Of a stretch of 64,000 nt of DNA, positions 34,562 through 43,629 are shown in pieces. The position numbers and the translations under genes are program-made. Position 1 is the first letter of the stretch. Each line of letters begins with the position of its first letter. The notes beneath the pieces were generated by a model. That model was not told the DNA's origin, ran no database searches, and saw only the letters and a list, made by a program, of their open reading frames with translations. The stretch comes from Gammaproteobacteria bacterium 45_16_T64 (GTDB taxonomy: Bacteria > Pseudomonadota > Gammaproteobacteria > Pseudomonadales > Ketobacteraceae): positions 84,740-148,739 of the forward strand of contig MABD01000030.1 in assembly GCA_002162955.1 (NCBI GenBank), read 5' to 3'.

Positions 34562-36966
34562 TGAGCTGCGTAAGAAGCTTATTCGCGTTGACCGTTCTAA
34601 GTATCTTGCTTGCTGCCTGTGGAGGTGGAGGTGGCGGAAGTGGCTCCTACCATATAGCAATAAGTCACACGACCCCCGGAGTGACCTGTGAGGCAACTCT
34701 AATTACCTTAACGTTACATGACGATGATGATCATAGTCCGGTGGCAGTTGATGCCGATAAAGTGGTGGCATTAACCTATAGCCCTTCAGTTGATGCTGGA
34801 AACCCAACTTCGGTGACCGTACAGGATGGTGAGTCAACGGCACAATTCTATTTGTCACAAACCACGGATATTGGCCAGATTGATATTGATGCTGATAATA
34901 GCAGTGATGGGATATCTGACCCTGATGATCATGGCAGTGAGGACCCCTATATTGAATTTAGAGATACCGCATTCCTGTTTTACGCCGATGGTAATCCTGT
35001 ATCTACTACCGCAATTGGCGCTCAAATAGCAGGACTGATTTCTTCGAGTAACCCCTCTAGCCAGACGCTTGAATTACGTGCCATTGAAACAGATACGAAC
35101 ACTAAGGCATGTACGTCTGCGATAACGGGAACGGAGACAGTGCAGATTGCCTATGAATGTAAGAATCCGACATCCTGTAGTAGTACTAATCGATTGTCAT
35201 TTTCCTCGGCTGTAGATACAGAAACGATTACTCGAAATAACGACGGTGCCACACTGAGTTATACCGATGTGAATATGTCCTTTGATTCTGACGGTATTGC
35301 GGGATTTACAGTGAACTATTCAGACGCTGGGCAGATAAAACTATATGCCCAGAAAGTGGTGGCGAGTGCCTCACCCAACCCTGGGTATACTTTGGAGGGT
35401 AGCTCGAATAATTTTGTGGTTAGACCCTTTGGGTTTGATATTGATTTTTCAGATCTGCGCTCTGCCGATTGGTTAGACAATTCTGCTTTAGACGGCACAG
35501 CATCAAATCTGACCTATGCTACTGGCGCATCTGGAACGGCGTATCTCAAAGCTGAGGAGGGTTTTTTGGGTACGCTATCTGCCGTAGTATGGCAATCTGC
35601 TGATGACTCACCTATTGACGGTATTCCTGATACCAATGCCAACCTCACAGACAATGTTGTTGCAGAAAACTTTGGACAGGAAACCAGTGCATCATCCATT
35701 ACCTTTTCCCATAGTTTGATTGCCCCAACGATTGGTGATGGAGGAGTGTCGGGTACATTCACCGCCTCGGCGGTTACTGTGGGCGGTGGATCATCTAGTT
35801 TTAGTAGTGGTGTTGCTACCAGCACGATGAACTGGAATGAAGTAGGGGTAATTGATATCACAGGGTCGTTGTCTGACTATTTGAGTGATACCAGCGCGGA
35901 TATCACGGGTACCGCTAACGATGTAGGGCGTTTTTATCCTGATCATTTCGTTTTAACAAGCTCTGTCGGTGGGTACGGTAATGCGTGCGCTACTGGTACC
36001 GCATTTAGTTATATTGGGCAGAGTTTTGGTTACGCAAGTAGTTCTGAGCCTAGTGTTACGGTAATTCCAAAGCGATCTGGCAACGATAGCTCTGCAACGA
36101 TCAATAATTACCTTGGTGATTTTAAAAAATTGACAACGGGTTCTATTGTGATGGACACGGCACTCACATCAGCGAATGCGGGAGTTGACCTTTCCAATTT
36201 ACCGGTGACTGCGACGTATTCTGCGCCCACATTATCTGACGGTGGTTCTGGTAGTGAGAGCAATACTATTCTTACGTTTAATAGTGCTGATACCTATACC
36301 TATACACGTACAACCAATGCGTTGGTAGCGCCTTTTTCGGTGGCATTGTCGTTGGAGGTGAATAGCCTCACGGACAGCGATGGAGTGAAGGCTGAGGATG
36401 GATCGGATGTCGATATTTCAGCATCTGCGCCGTTTACGTTTACACCGACATCAACAGGTACATTACAACGGTTTGGTCGACTACGGTTGGAAAATGCGTT
36501 TGGACCAGAAACCGCGGCATTGAACGTACCGATCAATGTTGAGTATTACACAGGGTCAGACTTTATCAGGAACGAGGATGATGGCTGCTTGGTGTTGGCT
36601 AATACCAATCTGGATCTTGAGGTTACCGACGACGATAGCGCTCCAAATGATAGTTTCAATTATACGGCTGGCATCATTACCAATATCACAATTGATTCAG
36701 GCACTACAGACGGCTCCATTGGTAATTCGCCTTTCTCAAGTGGTACTGCTAATTTCAATTTCTCCGCACCGGGTGCCGATGCCACCGCTGCTATCGAGAT
36801 CCAAACCACTGATACGTCGGCAATGTCATGGTTACTCTACAACTGGGATGGTGTCGATCAAGGTTCCGATCTTGATTTTCTTGATGATAATCCATCCTCA
36901 ACCGCGATATTCGGCCGTTATCGTGGGCATGATAAAATTTTGTTTTGGCGAGAAGAAAGCAATTAG
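34561..36966 (+). CDS. mshQ: MSHA-associated surface protein MshQ (DUF6701-type)
   Basis: 801 residues. A lipoprotein-like signal (LTVLSILLAACGG, lipobox Cys at about residue 20) and a Gly-rich linker lead into an acidic, Ser/Thr/Asp-rich beta protein. The C-terminal half carries the conserved region of MshQ proteins (GRFYPDHFVLTSSV, CATGTAFSYIGQSFGY, FGRLRLENAFGPETAALNVPINVEYY, and the closing IFGRYRGHDKILFWREE). It is predicted to be exposed or periplasmic and possibly part of the pilus tip or adhesion; its role is not established. It is shorter than Vibrio-type MshQ. It is the last gene of the MSHA operon. Confidence 0.85.
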   Translation: MSCVRSLFALTVLSILLAACGGGGGGSGSYHIAISHTTPGVTCEATLITLTLHDDDDHSPVAVDADKVVALTYSPSVDAGNPTSVTVQDGESTAQFYLSQTTDIGQIDIDADNSSDGISDPDDHGSEDPYIEFRDTAFLFYADGNPVSTTAIGAQIAGLISSSNPSSQTLELRAIETDTNTKACTSAITGTETVQIAYECKNPTSCSSTNRLSFSSAVDTETITRNNDGATLSYTDVNMSFDSDGIAGFTVNYSDAGQIKLYAQKVVASASPNPGYTLEGSSNNFVVRPFGFDIDFSDLRSADWLDNSALDGTASNLTYATGASGTAYLKAEEGFLGTLSAVVWQSADDSPIDGIPDTNANLTDNVVAENFGQETSASSITFSHSLIAPTIGDGGVSGTFTASAVTVGGGSSSFSSGVATSTMNWNEVGVIDITGSLSDYLSDTSADITGTANDVGRFYPDHFVLTSSVGGYGNACATGTAFSYIGQSFGYASSSEPSVTVIPKRSGNDSSATINNYLGDFKKLTTGSIVMDTALTSANAGVDLSNLPVTATYSAPTLSDGGSGSESNTILTFNSADTYTYTRTTNALVAPFSVALSLEVNSLTDSDGVKAEDGSDVDISASAPFTFTPTSTGTLQRFGRLRLENAFGPETAALNVPINVEYYTGSDFIRNEDDGCLVLANTNLDLEVTDDDSAPNDSFNYTAGIITNITIDSGTTDGSIGNSPFSSGTANFNFSAPGADATAAIEIQTTDTSAMSWLLYNWDGVDQGSDLDFLDDNPSSTAIFGRYRGHDKILFWREESN

Positions 36967-37268
36967 CAGTATATCTTGATGAAGTTACCCCAATTTTGAG
37001 AGTGTGTGTGTATTGTTTGTTCTAGTTATTTCACTAAGACGAAAAAGTGAAATTCCTCCCCATATTTCGTTGTGTAGAGTAGATTGACTCATAAAATCAA
37101 TCGGTTAGCTATTATTTTATCCCCCTCTTTATCCATCGGGTTATAGCGATACAGTCACAAAACGTCAAAATTATACATATATAAGTGTACATGTGTGTAC
37201 TCGAATGGCATGCTTTGGATCAACGTGATATTTGCTCTTTGACCTACTCCTATTTCTCGAGGCGCGCG
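36967..37268. other. Intergenic region between mshQ and the WS/DGAT gene
   Basis: AT-rich, with no convincing gene. It holds two weak dyads: ATTTCAC / GTGAAAT (37028-37053) and GATTGA / TCAATC (about 37083-37103). TATA-like tracts lie near 37180. A promoter for the acyltransferase is expected here, but no clear -35/-10 pair was found. Confidence 0.4.
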
Positions 37269-38702
37269 ATGAAACAGCTTTCTTACCTTGATGCATCATT
37301 CCTATATTTAGAAGGGGATCATGCCCCCATGCATGTGGGAGGGACCTTTGTCTTTAAGGATCCGGCCTCGACGCCAATGACCTTTGCACGCTTCGCCGAG
37401 CATATATTGTCACGTTTACAGACTTCTCCTGTCTTCAGGAGACGGCTTGTTGAAATCCCGATGGACCTTGATTTGCCGTATTGGATCGAAGATCCGCATT
37501 TTGATATTCACGAGCACCTGCATATACATCACCTGAGCTTGGGCACTAAAGCTGAGTTACGGGAAAAATCTCAGGAATTCTTTAGTAAGCCGCTCGATAG
37601 AGAAAAGCCTCTTTGGGAAATAACCTTTGTTGACGGGTTGGAGGAAGAAGGGGACTTCGCACTTATGATTAAAATTCATCATTGTGCTATTGATGGTGTG
37701 TCCGGTGAAGAGATATTGGTCGGTATTTTGGATTTTTCTGAGCAACCAAGATTGCTTGCGGAGGACACATGGGAATCAGAAGATTTTCCTGCCTATAGTG
37801 TGTTGGTGGGGCGGAAGCTGCAAAAAACAGCCTCAACGTCCAAAAAGCTGTGGGGCTTAATCAAGAATTCTACTGAAACGGCAAACAGATCAATACGCTT
37901 ACGTGCGCAGGATAAGCGTGATGCGCCACCACGATTTTTCGATTCCCCGTCATCGCCTTTTAACGTACAGGTGGAGGCACAACGAAACCTCGCTCACGCC
38001 AATCTACCTCTCACAAAAATAAAAGAGATTAAGAATTCTAAGGAAGGGTTAACGGTCAATGATGTCGCGTTAACTATTTGTTCGGCGGCATTGGAAGAGC
38101 TACTCGTTCGATCCAGCTCGCTACCAAAAGAATCCTTGGTGGCGATGGCTCCAGTATCAAAGCGCGGGGAAAATGGCGGGGCATCCTCGGCAGGTAATGA
38201 GGTTTCAGCTATGTTGCTCTCACTGGAAACCCATTGTGAGAATTTGTTGGCCCGAATGGATAAGATTCATGATAATAGTCGTAAGGGTATTCAATATAAT
38301 CGCGCCGTCGCTGCGGAACAATTATTGGATTTTTTGCCTCCTATGACCTCGGCTGTTTCGACCCGGGTATTTTCGAAGTTCAAATTATCTCAACTGTTAA
38401 AACCAATCTTTAATGTTGTGATTACCAACGTGCCCGGCTCTCCGGTGCCCCTTTATTTGGATGGTGCGAAGTTGGTGAGCCAATCGTTTAACGCCCCTAT
38501 CTGTGATTATGCGGGTTTGACAATGACTGTGACGAGTTATATGGATGTGCTCACCATTGGCTTTACGACCACGCCGGGAATTGTGCCAAATAGCGAGGAG
38601 TTTGTCGGTTTAATTTTGGCATCCTTCGAGCGTTTGTATGGTGAGGCTTGCGGAACTCAAAAGTCCGCATCGCCTACGTTTTCAGAGGATTGTGTGGCGT
38701 AA
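37269..38702 (+). CDS. Wax ester synthase / diacylglycerol O-acyltransferase (WS/DGAT)
   Basis: A 477-residue bacterial acyl-CoA:alcohol/diacylglycerol acyltransferase. The N-terminus KQLSYLDASFLYLEGDHAPMHVGG is the family signature. The catalytic HHxxxDG is present in KIHHCAIDGVSG near residue 136. PLDREKPLWEITFVDGL and the C-terminal VITNVPGSPVPLYLDGAKL and GLTMTVTSYMDVLTIG complete the match. It makes storage wax esters or triacylglycerols in the cytoplasm or at the membrane. ATG 37269 has GAGG six bases upstream; the longer frame adds 28 unrelated residues. Convergent with the next gene, five bases between stops. Confidence 0.93.
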   Translation: MKQLSYLDASFLYLEGDHAPMHVGGTFVFKDPASTPMTFARFAEHILSRLQTSPVFRRRLVEIPMDLDLPYWIEDPHFDIHEHLHIHHLSLGTKAELREKSQEFFSKPLDREKPLWEITFVDGLEEEGDFALMIKIHHCAIDGVSGEEILVGILDFSEQPRLLAEDTWESEDFPAYSVLVGRKLQKTASTSKKLWGLIKNSTETANRSIRLRAQDKRDAPPRFFDSPSSPFNVQVEAQRNLAHANLPLTKIKEIKNSKEGLTVNDVALTICSAALEELLVRSSSLPKESLVAMAPVSKRGENGGASSAGNEVSAMLLSLETHCENLLARMDKIHDNSRKGIQYNRAVAAEQLLDFLPPMTSAVSTRVFSKFKLSQLLKPIFNVVITNVPGSPVPLYLDGAKLVSQSFNAPICDYAGLTMTVTSYMDVLTIGFTTTPGIVPNSEEFVGLILASFERLYGEACGTQKSASPTFSEDCVA

Positions 38703-38707
38703 ATCAA

Positions 38708-39868
38708 CTATGCGCTTATTTGCTTGTATTCAGTGAGGGATAACGGCTCAGTTACCGTTGGGGATATATTAAAGCGCGTCATGTGGCGTTTGCACTCAGT
38801 CAGGGTTAGCCCTGCAGCAAATCCGTTCATTGCCATGGGGCCAATCGGATAACGGCTAAGCGCAGGGAACGCGAGAGGTAAGGTTTTATAAAATACCCGA
38901 GCAATTTTGCGGCAATTGTGAGCGTCTTCCATAACCGGTTTACAGTCATTTTTAAAGGATTCAAGTGCGCTTCGGTTGCTGGTTTTTGTCGATATGATCG
39001 CGGAGGCTGCTGCTTGTCCTGACTTGATCGCGTTGTGAATACCTTCCCCTAGCAATGCCTCTGACATGCCTGCCGCATCACCCACCAAAAAAACACGTTC
39101 AGCTTTTGGACGATAAAACTCACCGCCTGTGCCAATGGGGAAACCACAAACGTGGTCAATGTTGTCGATGCCGAGTCGAGCTTGGGCGTATAGCTTGAGC
39201 TCTGATTTGCCCAGTGAAGCTTCGTCAGGACGGCGAGTATAGAGCCCGATATTTAGGTGGTCGTGTTTGGGAAAGAGCCAGCCATAACCTTTCTTGACGA
39301 CGCCAAAATCAAAAGTGAATTCTGGAATCTTGTTTAGCCGCTCAAACGGAATGATCCCTTCGAGCGCTACGGCGGTTCGGTCTGGGCTGAATTCTTGGGT
39401 TAGTTTGCGTACTTGGCTATGGGCTCCGTCAGCCCCCAGTAAGTATTTGCATTCAAAACTCTGATCATTCTTGGTAATCAGAGTGACTCGATCTGTGCTC
39501 TGGTGAATAGATTTAATGCCTGAAATTTTCTCAAAGGTAGCGCCCTGTTGCAGTGTTTTTTCAAGGCAGAATTGGTCAAGCTCAGTGCGTACTGTTAGCG
39601 CGCATATAGGCGCCTGGGTAGTGAGTGTATTTTGTCTGCCAGTACCGTAACCAACAACCATAGTTTGAGTGGTATTTCGTATAATTGGTGCGATGGAGTA
39701 GCGTAATCGATGCAGGGCTTTGGTGGTTAGACCTCCTGCGCAGGGCTTGAACCGGGGGAAGTTCTTTTTGTCCAAAATGACAACACTAAACCCTGCATTG
39801 GCGAGGTCATAGGCCGCTGCTGCGCCCGAGGGCCCTCCGCCCACAATTACGACATCATAGCTACTCAT
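38708..39868 (-). CDS. Geranylgeranyl reductase family FAD-dependent oxidoreductase
   Basis: A 386-residue flavoprotein. The N-terminal dinucleotide fold is VVIVGGGPSGAAAAYDLANAGF; then come FPRFKPCAGGL (typical of geranylgeranyl reductases), YLLGADGAHSQVRK, GYGWLFPKHDHLNIGLY, and the FAD-binding FLVGDAAGMSEALLGEGIHNA. The family reduces isoprenoid double bonds or hydroxylates or reduces other lipid-like substrates. The substrate here is unknown; it could be an isoprenoid chain or membrane lipid. It lies between ntrC and the convergent WS/DGAT gene. Confidence 0.87.
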   Translation of the reverse strand: MSSYDVVIVGGGPSGAAAAYDLANAGFSVVILDKKNFPRFKPCAGGLTTKALHRLRYSIAPIIRNTTQTMVVGYGTGRQNTLTTQAPICALTVRTELDQFCLEKTLQQGATFEKISGIKSIHQSTDRVTLITKNDQSFECKYLLGADGAHSQVRKLTQEFSPDRTAVALEGIIPFERLNKIPEFTFDFGVVKKGYGWLFPKHDHLNIGLYTRRPDEASLGKSELKLYAQARLGIDNIDHVCGFPIGTGGEFYRPKAERVFLVGDAAGMSEALLGEGIHNAIKSGQAAASAIISTKTSNRSALESFKNDCKPVMEDAHNCRKIARVFYKTLPLAFPALSRYPIGPMAMNGFAAGLTLTECKRHMTRFNISPTVTEPLSLTEYKQISA

Positions 39869-39995
39869 GGTTTGTTCCTAACATTACAAAATATCAAAAA
39901 GTGAGCTTGGATATTTACGTAAATAACACAAACTGGCAAGGGAATTTTGTCATACAGAAGTAAGCGATTGTAGCGCGCTCTGAGGATATGGAGGG

Positions 39996-40029
39996 ACAGC
40001 ATGAGTGGCAGCAAGGCTACTCATGCTGT
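39996..40029. repeat. 11-bp perfect inverted repeat downstream of ntrC
   Basis: ACAGCATGAGT (39996-40006) and ACTCATGCTGT (40019-40029) with a 12-base spacer. In the ntrC direction there is no T-run after the stem, so it is not a classic terminator; on the plus strand only four T follow. Confidence 0.5.
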
Positions 40030-40043
40030 TTTCGACATTGCTT

Positions 40044-41471
40044 TTAGTTGGAGTCCGATAAGCTGTTATCGTCGTCCATTTCTAGCTCCTTAATCTTACG
40101 GGTGAGAGTGTTTCTGCCCCAGCCTAATAACTCGGATGCATCACGGCGGCGCCCTGCAGTGTGTTTGAGCGCAGTCTCTATCATAATACGTTCAAAGGTC
40201 GGAACGGCTCTATCTAAAAGTGCCCGCTGGCCTTTGGCAAGCTCTTGGTCGGCCCAATTTCGCAATGAGTCTTCCCAGTTTGAACTGGTTTCTTTTGATT
40301 CCGCAGAGTCTAATAGTTCGGGGGGCAGGTCGTTGATAAGGACCTCTCGTCCAGAAGCCATGACGGTAAGCCAGCGACAGGTGTTTTCTAACTGCCGTAC
40401 ATTGCCGGGCCAGGCTAATTTACAGATGTATTCCTCTGTCTCTGGTAGTAGCACTTTTGCGTCGACACTGAGTTCTTCTGCTGCTTGTTTCAAGAAGTGA
40501 GTAGCAAGCTCGGGGATATCCTCTCGGCGTTCGCTGAGTTTGGGGATATGGACGCGGATGACATTGAGGCGGTGGAATAGGTCTTCTCTAAACTTACCTT
40601 CTTTAACTAAACTCTCTAAATTTTGATGCGTAGCGGCAATGATTCTGACATCAACGCCAACGGCGGTGTGCCCTCCGACGCGGTAGAAGTTACCATCGGC
40701 TAGTACTCGTAGCAGGCGAGTCTGGGTGTCCAGTGGCATATCACCAATCTCATCAAGAAATAACGTACCCCCATCGGCTTGTTCAAACCGGCCTTTGCGA
40801 AGGCTGTTGGCACCGGTGAATGCCCCTTTTTCATGACCAAATAGCTCGGATTCTATAAGGTCTTTGGGGATAGCAGCCATATTTAATGCAATAAAAGGGT
40901 GTGGCGATCGTGGGCTGTGGCGGTGGAGTGCATGAGCGACAAGTTCTTTTCCTGTACCCGATTCGCCATTGATCAATACGGTGATATTGGATTGAGATAA
41001 GCGGCCTATTGCACGAAATACTTCTTGCATGGCGGGAGCTTCGCCAATGATTTCAGCGGTTTTTGACTCGATGTCTTCACCGGACTCTGCCTTTTGCTCT
41101 TGTCGGTGAACAATTGCACGTTTAACTAAGGATACTGCCTCATCAATATCAAAGGGCTTGGGGAGGTATTCAAATGCCCCGCCTTGGTATGAGCTGACGG
41201 CACTGTCTAGGTCCGAGTGGGCGGTCATGATAATGACCGGCAGATCGGGGTGTTGTTCCTGGACGTGTGCGAGCAGACCGAGACCATCGGTACCTGGCAT
41301 GCGTATATCGCTAATGATGACGTCTGGCTGCGAGTGGCGTAGTCGGCTGATGGCAGCGTCGCCCGTCTCAAAACTGATAGTTGATAAGCCTTCTTGAGTG
41401 AGCGCTTTTTCAAGTACCCATCGAATGGATTTATCATCGTCGATGATCCAGATGTTATCGTGGCTTGTCAT
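40044..41471 (-). CDS. ntrC: Nitrogen regulation response regulator NtrC (GlnG)
   Basis: A 475-residue sigma-54 activator. The receiver domain has its phospho-acceptor Asp at residue 55 ([12 protein letters not shown]). The AAA+ domain has Walker A GESGTGKE, the sigma-54 contact loop GAFTGA in [15 protein letters not shown], Walker [13 protein letters not shown] and the R-finger region [10 protein letters not shown]. The C-terminal Fis-type HTH is [22 protein letters not shown]. It activates nitrogen-assimilation genes such as glnA when phosphorylated by NtrB. Its ATG overlaps the ntrB stop by four bases. Confidence 0.97.
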   Translation of the reverse strand: MTSHDNIWIIDDDKSIRWVLEKALTQEGLSTISFETGDAAISRLRHSQPDVIISDIRMPGTDGLGLLAHVQEQHPDLPVIIMTAHSDLDSAVSSYQGGAFEYLPKPFDIDEAVSLVKRAIVHRQEQKAESGEDIESKTAEIIGEAPAMQEVFRAIGRLSQSNITVLINGESGTGKELVAHALHRHSPRSPHPFIALNMAAIPKDLIESELFGHEKGAFTGANSLRKGRFEQADGGTLFLDEIGDMPLDTQTRLLRVLADGNFYRVGGHTAVGVDVRIIAATHQNLESLVKEGKFREDLFHRLNVIRVHIPKLSERREDIPELATHFLKQAAEELSVDAKVLLPETEEYICKLAWPGNVRQLENTCRWLTVMASGREVLINDLPPELLDSAESKETSSNWEDSLRNWADQELAKGQRALLDRAVPTFERIMIETALKHTAGRRRDASELLGWGRNTLTRKIKELEMDDDNSLSDSN

Positions 41472-42571
41472 ACTATTGCTCCTGGGGTAGTGCTGGCATC
41501 ACTGGGGCGCTCCAGTGGTAACAAAAATCTGAAAGTGGTCTTACCCAGAGTGCTGTCACATTCGATAAGGCCGTGGTGTTGGTGCAAAATGGACTGGGCG
41601 ATGGATAATCCTAATCCTGTACCGTGGGCTCGTCCGCTTACCATTGGGAAAAATAGTGTTTCCTGTAACTCCTGAGATATACCGGGTCCATTGTCTTCTA
41701 CTTCCACTACACAAGTAAGGCGGTGCCTTTTGTTGCCTATGGTAAATTGGCGCAGTGCCCGAGTGCGCAGAGTGATTCTGGGGGATTTTTGTTCCGGGTT
41801 TTCCGTTAGTGCTTGCCGGGCGTTGCGTACAATATTGAGGAAAGCTTGGATCAGTTGGTCCCCATCCGCAGGAAGCTCGGGTAAGCTCGGGTCGTAATCC
41901 CGAATGAACTGTACAGAGTCGCCGGATTCGGCCTGAATAACGCTGCGTACACGTTCGAGTATCTGGTGGACATTGGTGTTGGCTATCTCCGGCGGTTTTC
42001 TTGGCCCTAGCATCTTGTCGACGAGATTACGCAAGCGGTCTGCTTCACTGATGATGACATCTGTGTAGTCATGTAGATTCTGGTCGTGTAACTCTCTTGC
42101 CAGTAGTTGTGCTGCTCCTCGGATGCCCCCCAGCGGATTCTTGACTTCGTGGGCTACGCCACGAATTAGGGCGCGAGTGGCTTGATGGGCGCTGACAATA
42201 TTATCTTCTCGGCTAATTTTAAGTAGGCGATCTAGCGGGCGAATTTCCACCAGCAGATGTCTCTCGCCAGGGGAGCTGAGGGGGGTGATGGTATAGTCAA
42301 CAATGGCCGGTTGTGAGGAGTTAGCTAATATTAAGGTCGTTTCTCGTCGAGTGAATGGGTGAAGGTTCGCGAGAGATTGTTCCAGTTCGTGCTTATCACC
42401 TTTTTCTTCATAGAAAAGGTGATGGACAGGAGAATTCAACAAGTGTGCTGCGCTTGTAGCAAAAAGGTGTTCTGCTGCGGGGTTGACGTACAGAATCTTT
42501 AAGCTCTCATCCAATAATAGAACGGCTGTGGTTAGGTTTTCCAATAATTTTTTATGCATATCAATAGTCAT
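41468..42571 (-). CDS. ntrB: Nitrogen regulation sensor kinase NtrB (GlnL)
   Basis: A 367-residue cytoplasmic kinase: an N-terminal PAS domain (LDESLKILYVNPAAEHLFA), H-box GVAHEVKNPLGGIRGAAQLL with the phosphorylated His, N-box FLNIVRNARQAL, G1 VEDNGPGIS and G2 GTGLGLSIAQSI. There is no membrane segment, as expected for NtrB, which senses nitrogen through PII. ATG 42559 is an in-frame alternative start. A candidate sigma-54 promoter lies 77-92 bases upstream. Confidence 0.96.
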   Translation of the reverse strand: MTIDMHKKLLENLTTAVLLLDESLKILYVNPAAEHLFATSAAHLLNSPVHHLFYEEKGDKHELEQSLANLHPFTRRETTLILANSSQPAIVDYTITPLSSPGERHLLVEIRPLDRLLKISREDNIVSAHQATRALIRGVAHEVKNPLGGIRGAAQLLARELHDQNLHDYTDVIISEADRLRNLVDKMLGPRKPPEIANTNVHQILERVRSVIQAESGDSVQFIRDYDPSLPELPADGDQLIQAFLNIVRNARQALTENPEQKSPRITLRTRALRQFTIGNKRHRLTCVVEVEDNGPGISQELQETLFFPMVSGRAHGTGLGLSIAQSILHQHHGLIECDSTLGKTTFRFLLPLERPSDASTTPGAIV

Positions 42572-42890
42572 AAATTATTTTGATTGGGACCTTTGTTTGA
42601 GTCGTGTCGTTATTGTTGGTTTTGTCTTGTCCAGAATAGTCGGAGAATGCAAAAACTAAACCAGCTTTCTTGTTGACCCCCGCAAGTAAGTCTTTTGGCG
42701 TGTGTTTTTGTGATTATTGAGTGCTTTATCAGGCCCAAAAGGAGATAAATTAGGCTATTGTGTAAACAGATAGGCTTTTGGGTGCGTGGATATGGCGCAG
42801 AGGGCGCCCCTTTGTTGAACTTTGCGCATGTCTACACCTATATTGTATCGCTTTTTAGTGCGCGGCGCATTGTTTTGGTGCAAAGAGGTA
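42572..42890. other. Intergenic region between ntrB and the DUF4124 gene
   Basis: No gene was recognised. It contains the candidate sigma-54 site at 42648-42663 and a short GC dyad (GGCGC / GCGCC near 42794-42808) without a T-tail. No clear terminator for the DUF4124 gene was seen. Confidence 0.4.
42648..42663 (-). promoter_or_regulatory. Candidate sigma-54 (-24/-12) promoter of ntrBC
   Basis: The minus strand reads TGGTTTAGTTTTTGCA. The GG and GC doublets have the exact sigma-54 spacing and the -12 element TTGCA is perfect, but the -24 element is TGGTTT where TGGCAC is consensus. The predicted start at about 42637 gives a leader of about 66 bases. Confidence 0.45.
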
Positions 42891-43445
42891 TTAGTGTTTA
42901 ATTGAATGCTGTCGTACGTAAAACGTTGATGGGGGGCTGACTTTTAGGACTTCACCGCTGCTACTGACGATCTGAACGACGGCAGTATGGGCGCCTCTAT
43001 AAAGCTTTGATAGTGAGAAAGAACTACCTGATTGAGTTCCCTTGGATTCACCATTGACGAGTAATTTGAATTTATGTGTGGGTTGAAGGCTGGGAGAAGC
43101 ACTGACCGTGACTGTGCCGACTCCAGCGGTGTTAACCAGCGAGCTGTCGTTTATCGGGGATGTGATTTCCAAGGATTTATAGCTGTTCGATACGTTTGCT
43201 TTGGTTGGCGCTTTGGGTGTGATGGTGGAGAGAGGGTTCTTAGTTACCCGCAGGTTTATCGTGGGTACAGGGGGCACATCCAATACTTCAGCACCGTCAA
43301 AAGGCACATCTGAAAAGACCAAATTACCATTTTCATCTACTTTCTTATATACCGTCGCAGCATAAAGGTTGTGACTTATGCAAAGTAACGCAATCACCAT
43401 GCAAAGTAACGTTGCAACACGGGTCAAGAAGGTCGCTTGGATCAT
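42891..43445 (-). CDS. DUF4124 domain-containing secreted protein
   Basis: 184 residues with a signal peptide (TLLCMVIALLCISHNLYAA). The DUF4124 motif follows (TVYKKVDENGNLVFSDVPFDGAEVLDVPP). After a Lys/Pro/Thr-rich linker the C-terminus is an immunoglobulin-like beta domain (FKLLVNGESKGTQSGSSFSLSKLYRGAHTAVVQIV). The function is unknown; proteins of this type commonly lie between glnA and ntrB in Pseudomonas relatives. It lies downstream of the glnA terminator. Confidence 0.8.
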   Translation of the reverse strand: MIQATFLTRVATLLCMVIALLCISHNLYAATVYKKVDENGNLVFSDVPFDGAEVLDVPPVPTINLRVTKNPLSTITPKAPTKANVSNSYKSLEITSPINDSSLVNTAGVGTVTVSASPSLQPTHKFKLLVNGESKGTQSGSSFSLSKLYRGAHTAVVQIVSSSGEVLKVSPPSTFYVRQHSIKH

Positions 43446-43506
43446 TGATATAACTCTCTTAAAGGAGGAAGTACGTTTACCTGTTATGAGCTTATATTAA
43501 GGCATA

Positions 43507-43533
43507 AAAAAAGCCCCTTGTCGGGGCTTTTTT
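43507..43533 (-). terminator. Rho-independent terminator of glnA
   Basis: An 11-bp perfect stem AAAAAAGCCCC / GGGGCTTTTTT with loop TTGTC. On the minus strand the A-run becomes the T-tail. It lies about 95 bases after the glnA stop, and the A/T symmetry could also stop plus-strand transcription. Confidence 0.8.
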
Positions 43534-43629
43534 CACAGAACCGTTGAGGATCACTCAAGGTTGTAGCTACACACTAAAAGAGATCGTTCAATTAGCATGT
43601 AATTTCTAGCTAGTGCGCAATAAGAGCGA

